A stretch of DNA of 64,000 bases from Capra hircus (Eukaryota > Chordata > Mammalia > Artiodactyla > Bovidae), in contig NC_030808.1 in assembly GCF_001704415.2 (NCBI RefSeq), forward strand, positions 134,307,089 through 134,371,088. The letters run 5' to 3'. Of this stretch, positions 9,655 to 22,464 are shown piece after piece (position 1 is the stretch's first letter; every line of letters starts with the position of its first letter). The position numbers were made by a program, and so were the translations under genes. Below the pieces are notes generated by a model. That model worked only from the letters and a program-made list of their open reading frames with translations, did not search any database and was not told the DNA's origin.

Positions 9655-12600
9655 ATTTATATTCATTTTTACCCAACAATGTAATTATCGATCCGTTCTT
9701 ATCACTGTTCTCACAAGCAGGAGGAAAAAAAAACACTTTCATGTTCAAAGGGAACGTTAGGAAAAAAATCAATGTCCCAGCTATTTGGATGTGATGGTGA
9801 GATGCAAATAGAATGTCAGGCAAATAGCTATTTCACATTAAAGGAAACATAATTAGGTTAGCTCCAGCCCTTCTCCAGCTCACATGCCTTTGAAGAACAT
9901 GAAGGCAGTGAATCTTGTTTAACTTGAAATTTTTTAAGTTGATCCTAATTTCTGTTTTTAATGGGAGAAAAAAAAAAGTTCCAAAAATGCCCATCAGCCT
10001 ACTTTCTGTTGTTGTGAATATATATAAATATATATTCCTTGATATTCATATACTTGTAGAAACTTTCCAGCAGGTTACCTAAACAGATTATTCATAAATT
10101 AGACATTTAGGGAAATACAGCAAATGAAAATCTAGACACCTCTGAGAAGCTGCTGTAACCATGGAAACCATTCTTGTAGCTGTCATGTGAAGGACAAAAA
10201 GAATTCGTGTTCCCAAATTTGGCCTTGTTGCGCTCCTCACTGCTAGACCCACAAACACGAGCCCGCGCATGCTTCTCCTTACCAAGGCTTCCACGAGTGA
10301 CCCATATCTTTAACAGCATGTTAAAGGAACGTCCGAAGAAACAGTCTTTGAATAATAGAAGGAAGAACTCTCAAATTGTTAGAACAGTTTGAAAGTGCCA
10401 GCCCTGAGGCTGCCGTGGATGACCTCTAAAGTCCCTTCCAGTCCGGAGAGTTTGTGATGCTGTGTCTCCGTGAACAGATGCTGGCAGGCGGTAGGCCTGA
10501 GATTGTCAGTGGCGGAGCATCTGAAGGGCCCTGCTGTGTTAAGAGCCTGCCCTGCAGCCCCCACCAGACTGCGCTGCTGGCTCTTTTCTTGCCCGAGGGC
10601 AAGGGGCTGGAGAAAACCCAGCAGAGGGACCAAAGGGGAAGCCGCAGCCTCTGACAGGATGTTGCTTCTCTCTGATTTTGCGAACAGAACTAAAGAAAAC
10701 CAAAAGTCAGGCAGCAACTGGGATGCCCCCTCTTGGATGTCCTGCCAGCCTCCCTGAGTCAAAAGACTCTGAACCCAGGTCACTTCTCTCCCCCAGATTA
10801 CCTCTGCCTCCTCCTGGACTGCCAACACAGTAAATGTATCCCCATGCCCAAAGTCAGACTTGTGGGGGCCACTACTGACTCCTGCATCCCTTTCAGTGAG
10901 AAATCTGCTCCATGCCGCCGTGTTCCATTCTTGACCTGCTCCTCCAACTCCGTGTCCACTTCTCTCCAAAGCCTTTGTCATCGTTCAGGCCCTCCTCACC
11001 TCCCAGGGATACATGTGATTGCTTCCTGTAATGTCAAAAAGCATTAACACTTTTACTGGAAAAGTCTGAATATTTTCAGGGCTGCCTTCAGGAGGGTTGA
11101 TGTCTCAGAAAACAATGGTCCAGTGAACATCAGAGCTCCTGGTTCTTTAAGCATCATTGTCCCCAAGGCTAATCCTCTCAAGAGAAGTGCTTGCAGGATG
11201 AGACATAAAAAAGACAAAATGCCCTCAAGGTCCTTGTGTATCCAGTGGCAAAACTGAGACATGAGGTTTTGAGAATGGATGAGAAGGAAACCTGGGCTTA
11301 AAACAGCTCTCCCGATGCTTGGTCATTGCTACCTGCGCACCGGGTTAAGGATTCTGAGCTCACAGTGGACTCAGTGGGAAAGAGGACTGTGATTAGCAGG
11401 TGATCCTTAGACACTGGATCGAAGAGTGAGGTGTGCCATGGATTTGCTGAGTCTGACTAAAAGGAAGGCAAACCCAAGCTAAGATCAAATGACACAGGAG
11501 ATTATTCAGACCAGTGGGTGAGTGCTGGCTTCCCAGCAAACTCACCCACTGACAGACAACCAGTCAACTCCCACGATAGGCGCAAGGATGCTCTGGAGGT
11601 ATCCTGACAGCCTCTGGGCTCCAAGAGGAGCCCACCCAACCCACCGCATGGAGCACCCAATGCATAGCACTCCAGGAAGAATGAGGCACCCTGAACTTGT
11701 GCACTTTTTCATCTCATGATGAAATGGTACCTTACATTTAGACTAAACAATCACTATGTATTCAAACTGAACATCAGTTGTTCTTTCAAAAACAAAATTC
11801 TAGACCATTGGCTTTATTTACAGCATTGTTGACCCAAGAGATTTTTTTCCCAACTAACTAAAAAGTATACGCAGTGAGCGCCTTTGCCTCTGTGGGAAAT
11901 GTGGGTTTACAGGAAGACAAAGATTGCCACCTGGCTGTGTGCCCTCCTGGTGTTCACCTCCAGGAAGCAATCAGGGAACTGATTGATCTGAGGAGTGCCC
12001 TGCTTCCTGGGGGGCCTGCCGCCCTCAGCTTGCACTGGGATTGCTTTGTTTCCATCAGGGGGATGGCTGACTGCCTCCATGACACAAGGAATCAGCCATC
12101 ATTTCACCCTGGCTGTGCGGGGACCAGGTAGGGACATCCCATTGCAGACTGGTGGGGAGGATGGTGGGGAGGTTTGTGCCATGAGGGCAGAGGGGCAGCC
12201 ACACCGTGAATGGCCAAGAGGAACTGGTGCACGTGATTAATGGAGAACAGATGTCAGCAGTGAGGGGCCCCTGGCAGCTCCCATATGGACAGAGTGGTGA
12301 TGGAGGAAGAAACTGTATATGGAAGAAATGACTGCAGGATGACAAATCGTCCAGTGAACACTCTGCCAACATGTATTAATATATGTATTAGTGTGTATGT
12401 GAACACCAAGCAGAATCTGAAAGTTAACATTGATCGTTTCATCATATTACAAAAAATTAAATGTAGCCAAGATACCGCAGGTGTTTGGAGGTCCGACTCC
12501 ATCCTGTGTGGTCATCCCACCCTCAGGACTGGGGTGAATGTGGATACCGTGAACTTTTCATGTCCGTTGCATCCGCACCAGACCCCTTCCCCACCTCCCA

Positions 12601-12675
12601 GGAGAAACAACAGAGAGAACCTGATCCCATGAGGAAATCGCCTCTGTTAAAGCTTCACTTGACGTTTTTAGACCT
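9655..12675. other. Intergenic, no gene seen
   Basis: Contains an AT-rich unique block (9700-10200) with an octamer ATGCAAAT at 9802-9809 flanked by 9-bp inverted repeats and an X-box-like site at 10155-10168. A segment at about 10735-11010 resembles an old antisense LINE relic. Elsewhere nothing is recognised. Confidence 0.45.
10155..10168. promoter_or_regulatory. X-box-like RFX site
   Basis: GTAACCATGGAAAC matches the X-box pattern with both half sites, two mismatches from the perfect palindrome. Non-repetitive, AT-rich surroundings. Confidence 0.45.
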
Positions 12676-12848
12676 CAGCTGCTGCTGCTAAGTCCCTTCA
12701 GTCATATCTGACTCTGTGTGACCCCATAGACGGCAGCCCACCAGGCTCCCCCGTCCCTGGGATTCTCCAGGCAAGAACGCTGGAGTGGGTTGCCATTTCC
12801 TTCTCTAATGCATGAAAGTGAAAAGTGAAAGGGAAGTCGCTCAGTCGA
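12676..12848 (-). repeat. Bov-A2-type SINE
   Basis: CTGCTGCTGCTAAGTCCCTT, then GACGGCAGCCCACCAGGCTC, then ATGCATGAAAGTGAAAAGTG: the Bov-A2 dimer arrangement, read antisense, ending before a second full monomer. Confidence 0.9.
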
Positions 12849-13094
12849 GCTCAGCAATAGTGTTCAAAGTCCATTTTAAAAAGAAGCCAATGGGCTTCTT
12901 CCTGGAAAGGTGACCTCTTAGCCGCCGGTTGCTGATGACTGAAAGCTGTCATGTGGGGTCAAGAGCCACAAATGTAGGATTGAAATCTTTGTTTCTCTCT
13001 GTAAACCCTGGCTTGACTGGGGGCTCCCCAGACACCTCTTCCAGCAGAGCTCCCAAGGCTGGGGGAGGCCTGCAGCCCAAACTCCTGGATGACA

Positions 13095-13290
13095 TCTGGA
13101 TGGTACAAGAGTTAAAGGCACCAACTCTGCAGTCAGCCACCGGGCTCCCATCCCTGCTCGGCCCCCTACCGCTGCTGTTGGCAAGTTAGCGAGCCTCCCG
13201 TCTCAGTGTCCTCAGCAGTAAAATGGGGGTAATCATAGCACCCACCATGGAAGCTTCTTACGGGGTTTGAATGAGTGAACAAGGGCGCAG
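13095..13290 (+). repeat. MIR SINE
   Basis: GTACAAGAGTTAAAGGCACC, then CTCAGTGTCCTCAGCAGTAA and AAATGGGGGTAATCATAGCA: a mammalian-wide MIR in sense orientation, old and diverged. Confidence 0.65.
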
Positions 13291-13303
13291 TAAACAAAGT
13301 CCA

Positions 13304-13320
13304 AGCACTAGGGGGCGCTG
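13304..13320 (+). promoter_or_regulatory. CTCF-like motif
   Basis: AGCACTAGGGGGCGCTG contains CACTAGGGGGCGC, close to the CTCF core consensus. A second, weaker match (CCACCGTGTGGCAGCAG) lies at 13630-13646 in the same orientation. Sequence match only. Confidence 0.5.
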
Positions 13321-14449
13321 AGTGAGGCTCAGCAGTCACCACCGCATCAGTCTGTCCCAGCCCGTGCGAAGATATTGACGCGGTGCGTGTTGTTCCCTGA
13401 ATAATCTCAAGGTCGTAGGCCCCTCATAAAATCATACCAGCCCCTGACCTAATTAGAAGAAATCCTGTCTCCAACTGTTGGCCACCCTGCCTCTCCTAGA
13501 ATCTTCCAGAGACCACGAGTTCAGCTAGGCAACTGTTGCATTATTGGCACCTCTTTGAAAGGAGCCTTAATTGAGAACAGTCAGCCAGTCTGCACACTGG
13601 CTGGGGAACATATCTGTTACACTCCAGGGCCACCGTGTGGCAGCAGCCCTGAGCCCCCAGCGCAAGACCCATCTGAGGCACCCAGCCCCACTAGCCCTTC
13701 CCCACCTCCTGCTTCAGACAAAAGGGTGGGAATTCTTACTTCCTCTCAGTAACATTTAGTCAACTTTTGTAGACTCTTGAGTATCTTTTATCAGATGTAT
13801 TTCTAGATATGCATGGATGTATTTTTCATGATGCAGTAAATGGTATCAATTTTTAAGTTCATTTTCTGCTTTTTTTCCCTAGTGCATAGAAACACCTGAA
13901 ATCATGCAGTGTGTTCTTTGTGGATGCGTACAAATACAAAGATACGGTTGTGAAATTACACCATCATGAAATTAGAAGGGCCACAGAAGTTTTCAGCAAT
14001 CTGTTATGCTAAGTAAGTTTTAAAGCATATATGATGAAATACTGGCATTTGTTAAATACAGGGGGAAATGAACCATCCATATCACCATCTAAGAAAAAGA
14101 ATCATTGCCAAACTGAGATCATGAAGATTTTCTCCTGTTTTCTTCTAGAGGTTTCATCTCTTAATGGAAGTCACTCTGTTCTATGATCTCTGTTCTCTCA
14201 GGGGGATGGAAGGAGCATGTGGCAGCCAGCCAGCTGCCGCAGCGTCAGTGTCCCTTGGAGCCCTGCAGACAAAGGAAGATGGCTAGTCCTCCTGTGGTCC
14301 TACCCACCCCCTGTCCTGGGGGCCTTGGCTGTGGTGAGGGACCCTGGCCCCAGGTCAGCCTTGTCGCCCCCATACTGGTGTGGGCAGAGTTTGCAAATCT
14401 TACTGATCAGCCTGTACAGTGTTAGTTGATGTGAACATTTAAAAATCAA

Positions 14450-14665
14450 TGGACTTCCCTGGGGGGGGTCCAGTGGTTAAGACTTCACTTTCCATTGCAG
14501 GGGGTGCCAGACCCATCCCTGGTCAAGGAGCTAGGATCCCACATGCCTCATGACCAAAAAATCAAAACATAAAACAGAAGCAATATTGTTACAAAAGTCA
14601 GTAAAGACTTTAAAATGGTCCACAGCAAAAAAAATCTTTTAAAATTTTAAAAAATAAAATAGCAT
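14450..14665 (+). repeat. CHR-type tRNA-derived SINE with A-rich tail
   Basis: GGACTTCCCTGGGGGGGGTC, CCAGTGGTTAAGACTTCACT, GGATCCCACATGCCTCATGA: the cetartiodactyl CHR family, in sense orientation, with an A-rich tail to about 14660. Confidence 0.8.
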
Positions 14666-14668
14666 TTA

Positions 14669-14865
14669 AAGGACTTCTCTGGTGGTCCAGAGCTCCCAAT
14701 GCAGGGACCCAGGTTTGATTCCTGGTCAGGGAACTAGATCCCACATGCTGCAACTAGAGACCCTGCATGCTGCAGCAAAGATCCTGACCCCCACTGCTAA
14801 GACTCAGCACAGCCAAATAAATAAATATTTACAAATAAGATAGTATTTTTAAATAAATAAATAAA
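14669..14865 (+). repeat. CHR-type tRNA-derived SINE
   Basis: A second copy directly after the first: GGACTTCTCTGGTGGTCCAG, GGGAACTAGATCCCACATGC, ending in AAATAAATAAAT repeats. A tandem arrangement by insertion next to an A-rich tail. Confidence 0.85.
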
Positions 14866-15119
14866 AGTGAAAATTCTATCAAAATCTGATTGACAACCTT
14901 TCCCGAGAAGCCTGTGAAAACCTCCACAAGGAAGAGAGCTGCAGTATCCCCTTTTGGACAGGCCAGCTGCCCAGATGGCCCCACACCTCTCCCTCTGACT
15001 GTCTCCCAGACCCTAAGGCCACCCACCCCTGAATGGATGCTTTCCTACAGCTGCCCTCTACAGTGGTGGGTATTACCTGTGAGGTCCCATCTACAGCTTT
15101 TTGATTCTCTTCCCTATTC

Positions 15120-15275
15120 AGCATCTCACCTGGCCTCACGACAGCCTCGCTGAGTGAGTATCAGAGTCTACATTCTGCATATGAAGAAACTGCCCAAGGG
15201 TGTACAGCTGCTAAGTGGAGAGCTGGCTTTGAGGCTTCCCTCTCCGCGCCCAGACTCATTTCACTCAGCCCATTG
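15120..15275 (-). repeat. MIR SINE
   Basis: GCATATGAAGAAACTGCCCA and GTACAGCTGCTAAGTGGAGA match the complement of the MIR core; diverged. Confidence 0.5.
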
Positions 15276-15885
15276 CCCTGGGCACTGGGGCCGTCTTTAC
15301 GCATTGATGATGCAAATTGCTAAGGGCGCAGGTGTGTTACTAGACCCTCTGAGCACACTTGTCAGAGGTTCTGGGAGCAAGAAGGGAGCTGGGGTCTGTG
15401 TCGCCAGCATCCTCAGGGAATTGCAGGAGCTCACGCTGCAAAGATGAGAAGTTTGCTTGATTAAATATTTGATGAATGAATTAATAAATGGATGAACTGT
15501 CATCTGAGTAGCCCACATACATTTAGCCATTAATCAAAACACATTTTAGCTGCAGAAATATTTTAGCTCAGGCATAAAGGAAGGGAAGGGAGGGTTGCCT
15601 AACCAGCTCCAGACCCTCCCTCACCACCGAGGTCCTTTCTGCTCATTTAAGGGAGGACTTTCCAGGAAAAGCATAGACAATAATATGTACACAACCCTCT
15701 GGGGTAAACTGGAAAGGATTTAAGAGTGTCTGTTTGAGACAAAACTCATTAGATTTTCTCTCCAATATGTAATTAAGATGATAAAAATATAATGCAAGTA
15801 TTAGGAAAGACATTGAACTTATATAAAACTTTTAATATGATCATTTCAAAAATTTTAATGAAAGCCCTGAGCTTTCTTTCATGAT

Positions 15886-17065
15886 CTTAACATTTTTATT
15901 GAAATATAGTTGATTTACAATATTGTAATAGTTACAGGCGTAAGCAAAGTAATTCAGTTATAAATTTTACAGATTATGTTTCATTATGTTAATATAAAAT
16001 ATTGCATACTGGTCCCTGTATTACACAGTAAGTTCTTGTTTCTTATCTATTTTACAGGTAATAGTTTGTATCTGTTAATTCTATACTCTTAATTTATCCC
16101 TCCTATAAGTTTGCTTTCTATCTCTTTGAGTCTGTTTCTGTTTTGTAGATAAATTCATTGTTTAGATCCCACATATAAGTGATATTGTATGATATTTGCC
16201 TCCCTCGGTCTGACTTGCTTCACTTAGTATGATAATCTCAGGTCCATCCATGTTACTGCAAATGGCAATGTTTCATTTTTAACGGCTGAGTAGCACTCCA
16301 CTGCGTGTACGTACTGCCTCTTCTTTACCCATTCCTCTGTCGATGGACACTTAGGTTGCCTCCATGTCCTGGCAATTGTAAATAGTGCTGCGATGAGCAT
16401 TGGGGTGCATTGGTCTTTTGGAGCTAGAGTTTTTGTTTCTTCCAGGTGTGTGCCCAAGAGTAGGACTGCTGGAACATACGGTACTTCTAATTTTAGTTTT
16501 TAAGGAACCTTCAGACATTCTCCACAGTGGTCAACTCAGCTTGCATTCCCGCCAGCAGTATATGAGGGAATCCCTTTTCTCCACGCCCTCTTCAGTATTT
16601 ATTATTTGTATTCTTTTCGATCATAGCCATCTGACCAAAATGGGATGTTGTGGTTTTGATTTTCATTTCTCTAATGATTGGCGATGTTGAGCATCTTTTC
16701 ACATGCCTGCTGGCCATCTGTATGTCTTAAGAGAAACGTTTCTTTTGATCTTTGCCCACGTTTTGATTGAGTTGTTTGTTTTTTTGATATTGAACTGTAT
16801 GAGCTATTTGTATATTTTGGAAGTTAACTCCTTGTTGGACACATCATTTAAAAGTATTTTCTCCCTTTTTGTAGGTCGACTTTTCAGTTGGTTGATGGTT
16901 TCCTTTGCTGTGCAAAAGCTTTGGTTGATTAATGACCTTAACTTTTTATATCAGGATTTATGCTGGAATTTGTTAAAAACAATTCCTAAGATGTTTTTAG
17001 CTAACAGTGTCTTTAAACTCTTTCTAGTCTACTTTGATGAGAAACTTACGAGAAACTTTTTATTT
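15886..17065 (-). repeat. LINE-1 3' end (ORF2 C-terminus and 3' UTR), antisense
   Basis: The + strand begins CATTTTTATTGAAATATAGT (L1 3' UTR complement). The - strand at 16224-16457 encodes an L1 ORF2 C-terminal relic with [20 protein letters not shown]. It runs on to the CTGTGCAAAAGCTTTGG block. 5' truncated, diverged. Confidence 0.9.
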
Positions 17066-20000
17066 TCACTATAAAGTAGTGATAATTTTCTTTACAACAT
17101 TAATTTGAAGATTACAACACTACAAAATGTATTTAAAAACTAACTGCAGTTCCTCTTCTTTAACTGACAGATTTATTGTTGAAGTTTCTAGTAATATTAT
17201 GGAGAGATTTTGAATCCAATCAAACGTTTTTAGAGCAACTGTTAAATTATGAGAAACACTAATTTCGGGAACTTCTGTTTCTTGTTGGAGCAGTCATCTT
17301 GCTGCTGGCTTGGGATGACAGGCAGCAGACACAACAGAGAGGTACAAGTACCTGACCATTGCTGGCTAAAACGTTTGCTTTGTCTATAGGATTTAATTTT
17401 AGGCCAAGGGTCCAAAATGAATGTCTTGAGATTCAGAGACAACTGGATTATTTTGTGAAGACAGATTCAGGCCTGCCATCTAGAGTGGTATCCACAGGAA
17501 CATCAACTGGCTTTTCTGTTACCCACCAGAGCTCTTGGCCTCCTTAATCAGTAGAAATTGATCAGAGGCCAGAGGAGACATTCAGGAAAGGCTTTACTGT
17601 GGCCCCTGCTGCAGGAGGGAGGAGCGAGAAGTCCGCTTGCTTGTTGGGGCGGGCAGGGGTGCCAGGGGTGGGGGTTAGGGCCAGCTGGATCTTACATCCT
17701 TATACTGGGTGAGGGTAGGGCCAGATGGGTGGTTTAGGTGGTCTGCCTGCCCCTTGGTGGTGCTGTGTGGGGTTTTGGTCTTTTTGTATTTTGTTGTTAG
17801 TAATTTGCCCCAGTTGAGCTTGCACACTCTTATTTTTAGTCCTTTACAGTTTCCTTGTATTTTGGTGTTTGAGGAGACTTGTCCAGGTGCAAGCCCTGCA
17901 GCAAGGAGTCCCAGGTGTCTCACTCAGCCTGTCTCACCTGCACCAACTACCCTCCCCTTGTCCCCTGCCCCGCAGTCCCCAGGTGGCTGCACTTGGGCCA
18001 CACAATTCTCCTTGCATGCACAGAGCCCCAGCTCCCCTGTGTGTCTAGGCTCCTCGTCCATCCTCTGCAGCTCTGTTGGAGGAGACATCTGAGTGGTCCA
18101 GCTTCTCCCCAATCTCCCACTGGGCTTGTCACCTATAGGGACCACGGGCTGCTTGACCAAGCCTAGTTTTCCCCCAAGTAGCCCCAGGTCAGGAGCTCTG
18201 ACCCTCCCAGGCTTGACCTGGCTGTCCTAAATTCTGAGGGCAGCCAAGGGTCCAGGGTCCCCCACAACTCGGGTGGAATGATCTGACCTGTTGAGTGATG
18301 ACACTAGCTCTCCAAGATTCCCAAAAAGGGCTCCCCTTGCACAAGTCAGTTTGTGATCTCATTCATTTAAGCACTGAGTTCTTAGAATCGCAGGTGACAC
18401 TAAGCACAAATATTGCCACCACCACACAAGTGAATGTTCACAGGTAACCAGACTGACCAGGGACAAGGGGAAGCATGAGTGAACTCTAAGCCTCTAAATT
18501 CTTAAACCCAGAGTCCATGGACTCCCTGTCAAGGGATCCAAGGAGAGAATTTAAATTTCTATAAACTTGGATGGGAAAACTTGACGTCCTTATGCTCAAC
18601 GGAAGCTCTAATTGAAATTTAGTTTCCATTCTATTAGGAACCTTAGCAATAAACTACAGCAGTGTAAGCAGTACCTGCAGCTTTATTCCAAGAGAAATTA
18701 AGATACGTCCACGTCTTACAGCAATTGTTGCAGACTCTCAGAACAGTGTGTTCATGCATCATTGCTTCGAAACCTAGTGGGCAATGGACCTGACCTCAGT
18801 CTCGTCATTTAATGAGTTAATAAAGAGGTGCATGTCATACCTTATCACAAATTTATTTCTTATTAGATTTTGAGAACTGAATGTCAATGTAATTGGTTTT
18901 CTTTTTAACACTATATATTTTATTTTGTGGACTTGGTCACTATTTTGAGGGATCCATAGGCTTCATCACTCTGCCAGAGAAGTCCCTGGCACACAAAGGC
19001 TAAGGACCTTAAGTGTCTAAGGCCCAGTGGCCTGGGAAGTAGAGGGGGGCCATCAAGGGATGGGAGAGCCAGCAGGAGGAAGAGAGGCCGCTCCCTCACT
19101 CCAGCCCGGCACTGAGCGGATGCTATGCAGCCTTTCCCGTTCTGCTTTGGTACATGTCTAAGGAACACTTATCAACACTTTGAGGACTTTCAGATCTCTA
19201 GAAAACAGCTGGAGAAATGTGGATTTAAGGAATGAGTTAACGTGGGAACACACGGGAATTGAGTGGTGGTGTTAAACCATGTGTTGGAGTTACACCTTTT
19301 GGGAATAAAGAGCTCCGTGATGCCTTCTTCGTTCACAAGTGGTAGCTCATGCAGGAGGCAGCAGTTGAATACATCACCCATCTAGAACTTTCTCCACCCT
19401 TTGCTGTCGGTCCAACACTTCCTAATATGAACGGGCTGCTGCCGTGTCTCCACGCTGGGTTGAGGGGCCTGTCACCCCAGAGGGGCATCACCGGGGAAGC
19501 CACAGGGCTCCTGCCCCAGCCACTGCTGTCAGGACACACAGGGACCTACACAGCTGAGCACACGCTCCTGCTGGGCGTGAGGGCTGCGCTCAACCATGGC
19601 TGAAGGGATTAACTGGTAGAAAACACTTGCTGCCGTGTTTATGGCTTTTACTTTTAGGCTGAGGATCTGAAATGCAGGCCCTAGACTACAGAAAGATTCA
19701 GACTGGTGAGCTGTTTATATTATACATCAGGGTCAAGACAGATCAAAGAGATGGTCCAGCGAGCAGCCCTCGTGGCTTCCTCAACAAGGACAGCTCTGGG
19801 GGCTGGCGGCCAGCTCGTCCACACCGGCTGCCTCCCAGAGCGTGGCCAGTCCCTAAGAGCAAAGTCTTGTGTGTTGCCTGATCTGCTTCCCACAGCTGAA
19901 GATATGGGCGGCTGTATGCTGTGTGGCTGGCTTTTCTTACTCTGGCCACCACGCTTGTAGAGGCCCCTGGGACTGGCCTGCTTGGGGCACAGTCCCGTAC

Positions 20001-20379
20001 TCCCACACTTCCCATCAGTGGTCAGGAACCACAGACGTTGTGGTCAGGGCCCTCAGCTCTCCTGGAAACCAGCCCCATGGTGGACAGCATGAGCCCGCAC
20101 TCCACTGCCAGGAGAGGTGCCCTGGGTGCCCTGGCTCCTGGCAAAGCCCGTACCCATGGAGCTTCAGTGAGGCTCCACCTTGCGGCCCCACCCCCCATAA
20201 GCGACTGTTCAGGCAGAGCTGGATGTCCACCCCCTAAAGAGGGGCACCACTGTTACTCCCGAGTGTGAAAGTGGAGAATATGAAATTTTAGAATAGCATG
20301 TGTTATATGTGCTGTGATGTTTTCTGAATATAAACTTGACTTTTTTTAGGTGTTGCTGTGCATCAGAGGGTTTTTTTTC
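17066..20379. other. Intergenic, no gene seen
   Basis: GC-rich around 17560-18200 with a G-quadruplex-type run at 17646-17680, otherwise AT-rich. Blocks near 18505-18990 look like an old interspersed repeat that I cannot assign. Open frames are short and lack family features. Confidence 0.45.
17646..17680 (+). other. G-quadruplex-type motif
   Basis: Runs GGGG, GGG, GGGG, GGGG, GGGGG and GGG separated by loops of 1-5 bases, the strongest such run in the window. Pattern match only. Confidence 0.6.
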
Positions 20380-21205
20380 CGTAAGAGCTTTACTAAAATA
20401 TAATTCACGTGCCATTTAAGTTACCCATTTAAAGTGTACAATTCAGTGCTTTTCAGTTGTGCTATATTCAGAATTGTGCAGCCATCACAATCAATTTTGG
20501 AACATTTTCTTAGCTCCCAAGAAATTTGTACCCTTTTGTCTTCACCCCCGGCCCCTCCACACCCCCCAGCCCTCAGCAATCACCAACTACTGTCTCTATA
20601 GATTGCCTATCATAGATTTTTCATATAAATGAATGAAGCCACACATATGTGGTCTTTTGTGACTGGCTTCTTTTGTTTAATACTTTCAGGTTTCATCCAT
20701 ATTTTAGAATCATACTTCATTCCTTTTTATTCCCAAATAGTACTTCATTGTATAGATATACCATGTTTTGTTTATCCATCTATCACTTAGAGGACCTTTA
20801 GTTTTTTTCCATTTGGAGGCCTCTTATGAATAATCCCATGAACATTCATGTACAGTTCTTTATGTGGACATGTCTTCACTGAGCTTGGGTGTATACCTAG
20901 GCTTGATATTGCTGGGTAACTTTTTAAGGAACTGCCAAATTGTTTTCCAAAGTAACTGAACCATTTCACATTCCCATCAGCAATGTATGAGTGTTCCAAT
21001 TTCTCCATATCCTCATCAACACTTATTTTTTATCTTTTTATTACAAGCGTGTGTGAAGTGTTTTGAGTTGCATTTCCCCGACAACTAATGATGTAGAGCA
21101 TCTTTCATGTGCTTATTAGCCATTTGTATATTGTCTTTAGAGAAGTGTCCTTCAGATCCTTTGCCCACTTTTAAATTGGGTTGTCTTTTTGTTATTGAAA
21201 AGCTT
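20380..21205 (-). repeat. Ancient LINE-1 (L1M-type) 3' end, antisense
   Basis: AAGTGTACAATTCAGTGCTT, GTGCAGCCATCACAATCAAT and GGAACTGCCAAATTGTTTTC are the complement of an old mammalian L1 3' region. It runs to the L1 TTTGCCCACTTTTAAATTGG block near 21160. Confidence 0.8.
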
Positions 21206-22464
21206 GAATTTTTCATGACTATTCAACTGCACTTTAAAACTCAGCCCCAATAGGAATTGGTTAGACGTCTCCAATTTTGTATCTCTCCCCAGGAAACAGA
21301 ACGCCATTCTGGGAGAATTCCAGCCCCTAAAATTGTGGTTCTTAATCTCTTTTTGGCTCACAGATATCTCTGAGAGTCTGGGAGGAATTATGGATCTTCT
21401 CCCTGCATTTAATATCAGGGAGTTCCTGGACCTTCCACTATTCAAGCTTTGCCTTAACTAGTTTCTTTTCATAAGAAGAGTATAAACCTACTTCTGATTG
21501 GGTTTTCAAATCATTTGAACTTGACCTTAATGGGCAATGTTAGTTTCCCAAATTCTAGGTTCCCACAGAAAGAAAGAGTGAACTGTTGTTCAAATGATTA
21601 AAACTGCACAGTGGAGAAATAGCTTTTTATAGGAGATTACTTTTATAGATGATTGCAGTCCATCAGGCCTCTAAATTTTCCCTTTTCATCAAGCCAGGCT
21701 ACAAGAGCTTCATGCTGTCATGTTGGTGACTTCTGAAAACTGGTTCCTCAGTTGCACTCCAGCATTATGCCAACAGCCTGCACTGAAGCCTCCTGTAAGG
21801 AAGCTGTACTGATCCTCTTATTATTCAGTTACAAAAATGCTGTGGCCCACTCCCACTGCTCAGACACACATAGAGTACTTCTCTTGAACCCATGGTGTGT
21901 TTCAATTTTGTAATAATTAATAAATAATAATTTAATTATGTACTTAAGTAATAAATAATAATGTTTTCTCTTCTGCTTTGGCCTTTAAGAAGCTCAGAGG
22001 TAGTGCTGCTGCCTGCCTCTACCAACCAGGCTGGACTAGCTGTTCCTCTGTGACCAGCATTTACGGCCCTCACTTGTCCTCTGGCCCAGGCCCCATTTGT
22101 TCCTTTTAGATGCATTTTTGTACACTATTTCAATCTGTTTCTAGAACAAGTCAACACGTTTCTTTTTCTAACCTTGCCATTCTGCACCTTATGTTGTGTA
22201 CTTCATGAAGTGCTGTGCATGACAACTGTTTACTCAGTGTATGTTCTCAATGACAGAGCTGCTTCTGTAGTTATTTTTCTTACCTGTAACTTTTAGGTTT
22301 TGGTCTCAAGGGCATTTTGCAAACAGACTACCATCACCTATAGTTTGCCTGGTGTCACACGTCTGTGTATGAAAAGGAAGACAGACTTTTTTGCAGCTAA
22401 ACCGACAATCGAAATACAGAGCATGGTATTGTTTCTATTCAACAAGATACTCCCATAATTTTTA
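21206..22464. other. Intergenic, no gene seen
   Basis: AT-rich with an A/T run near 21905-21965. No repeat or gene is recognised with confidence. Confidence 0.4.

Larger units (their letters stand above)
12849..14449. other. Intergenic, no gene seen
   Basis: Apart from the MIR and CTCF-like motifs, no gene, RNA gene or young repeat is recognised. Confidence 0.5.
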
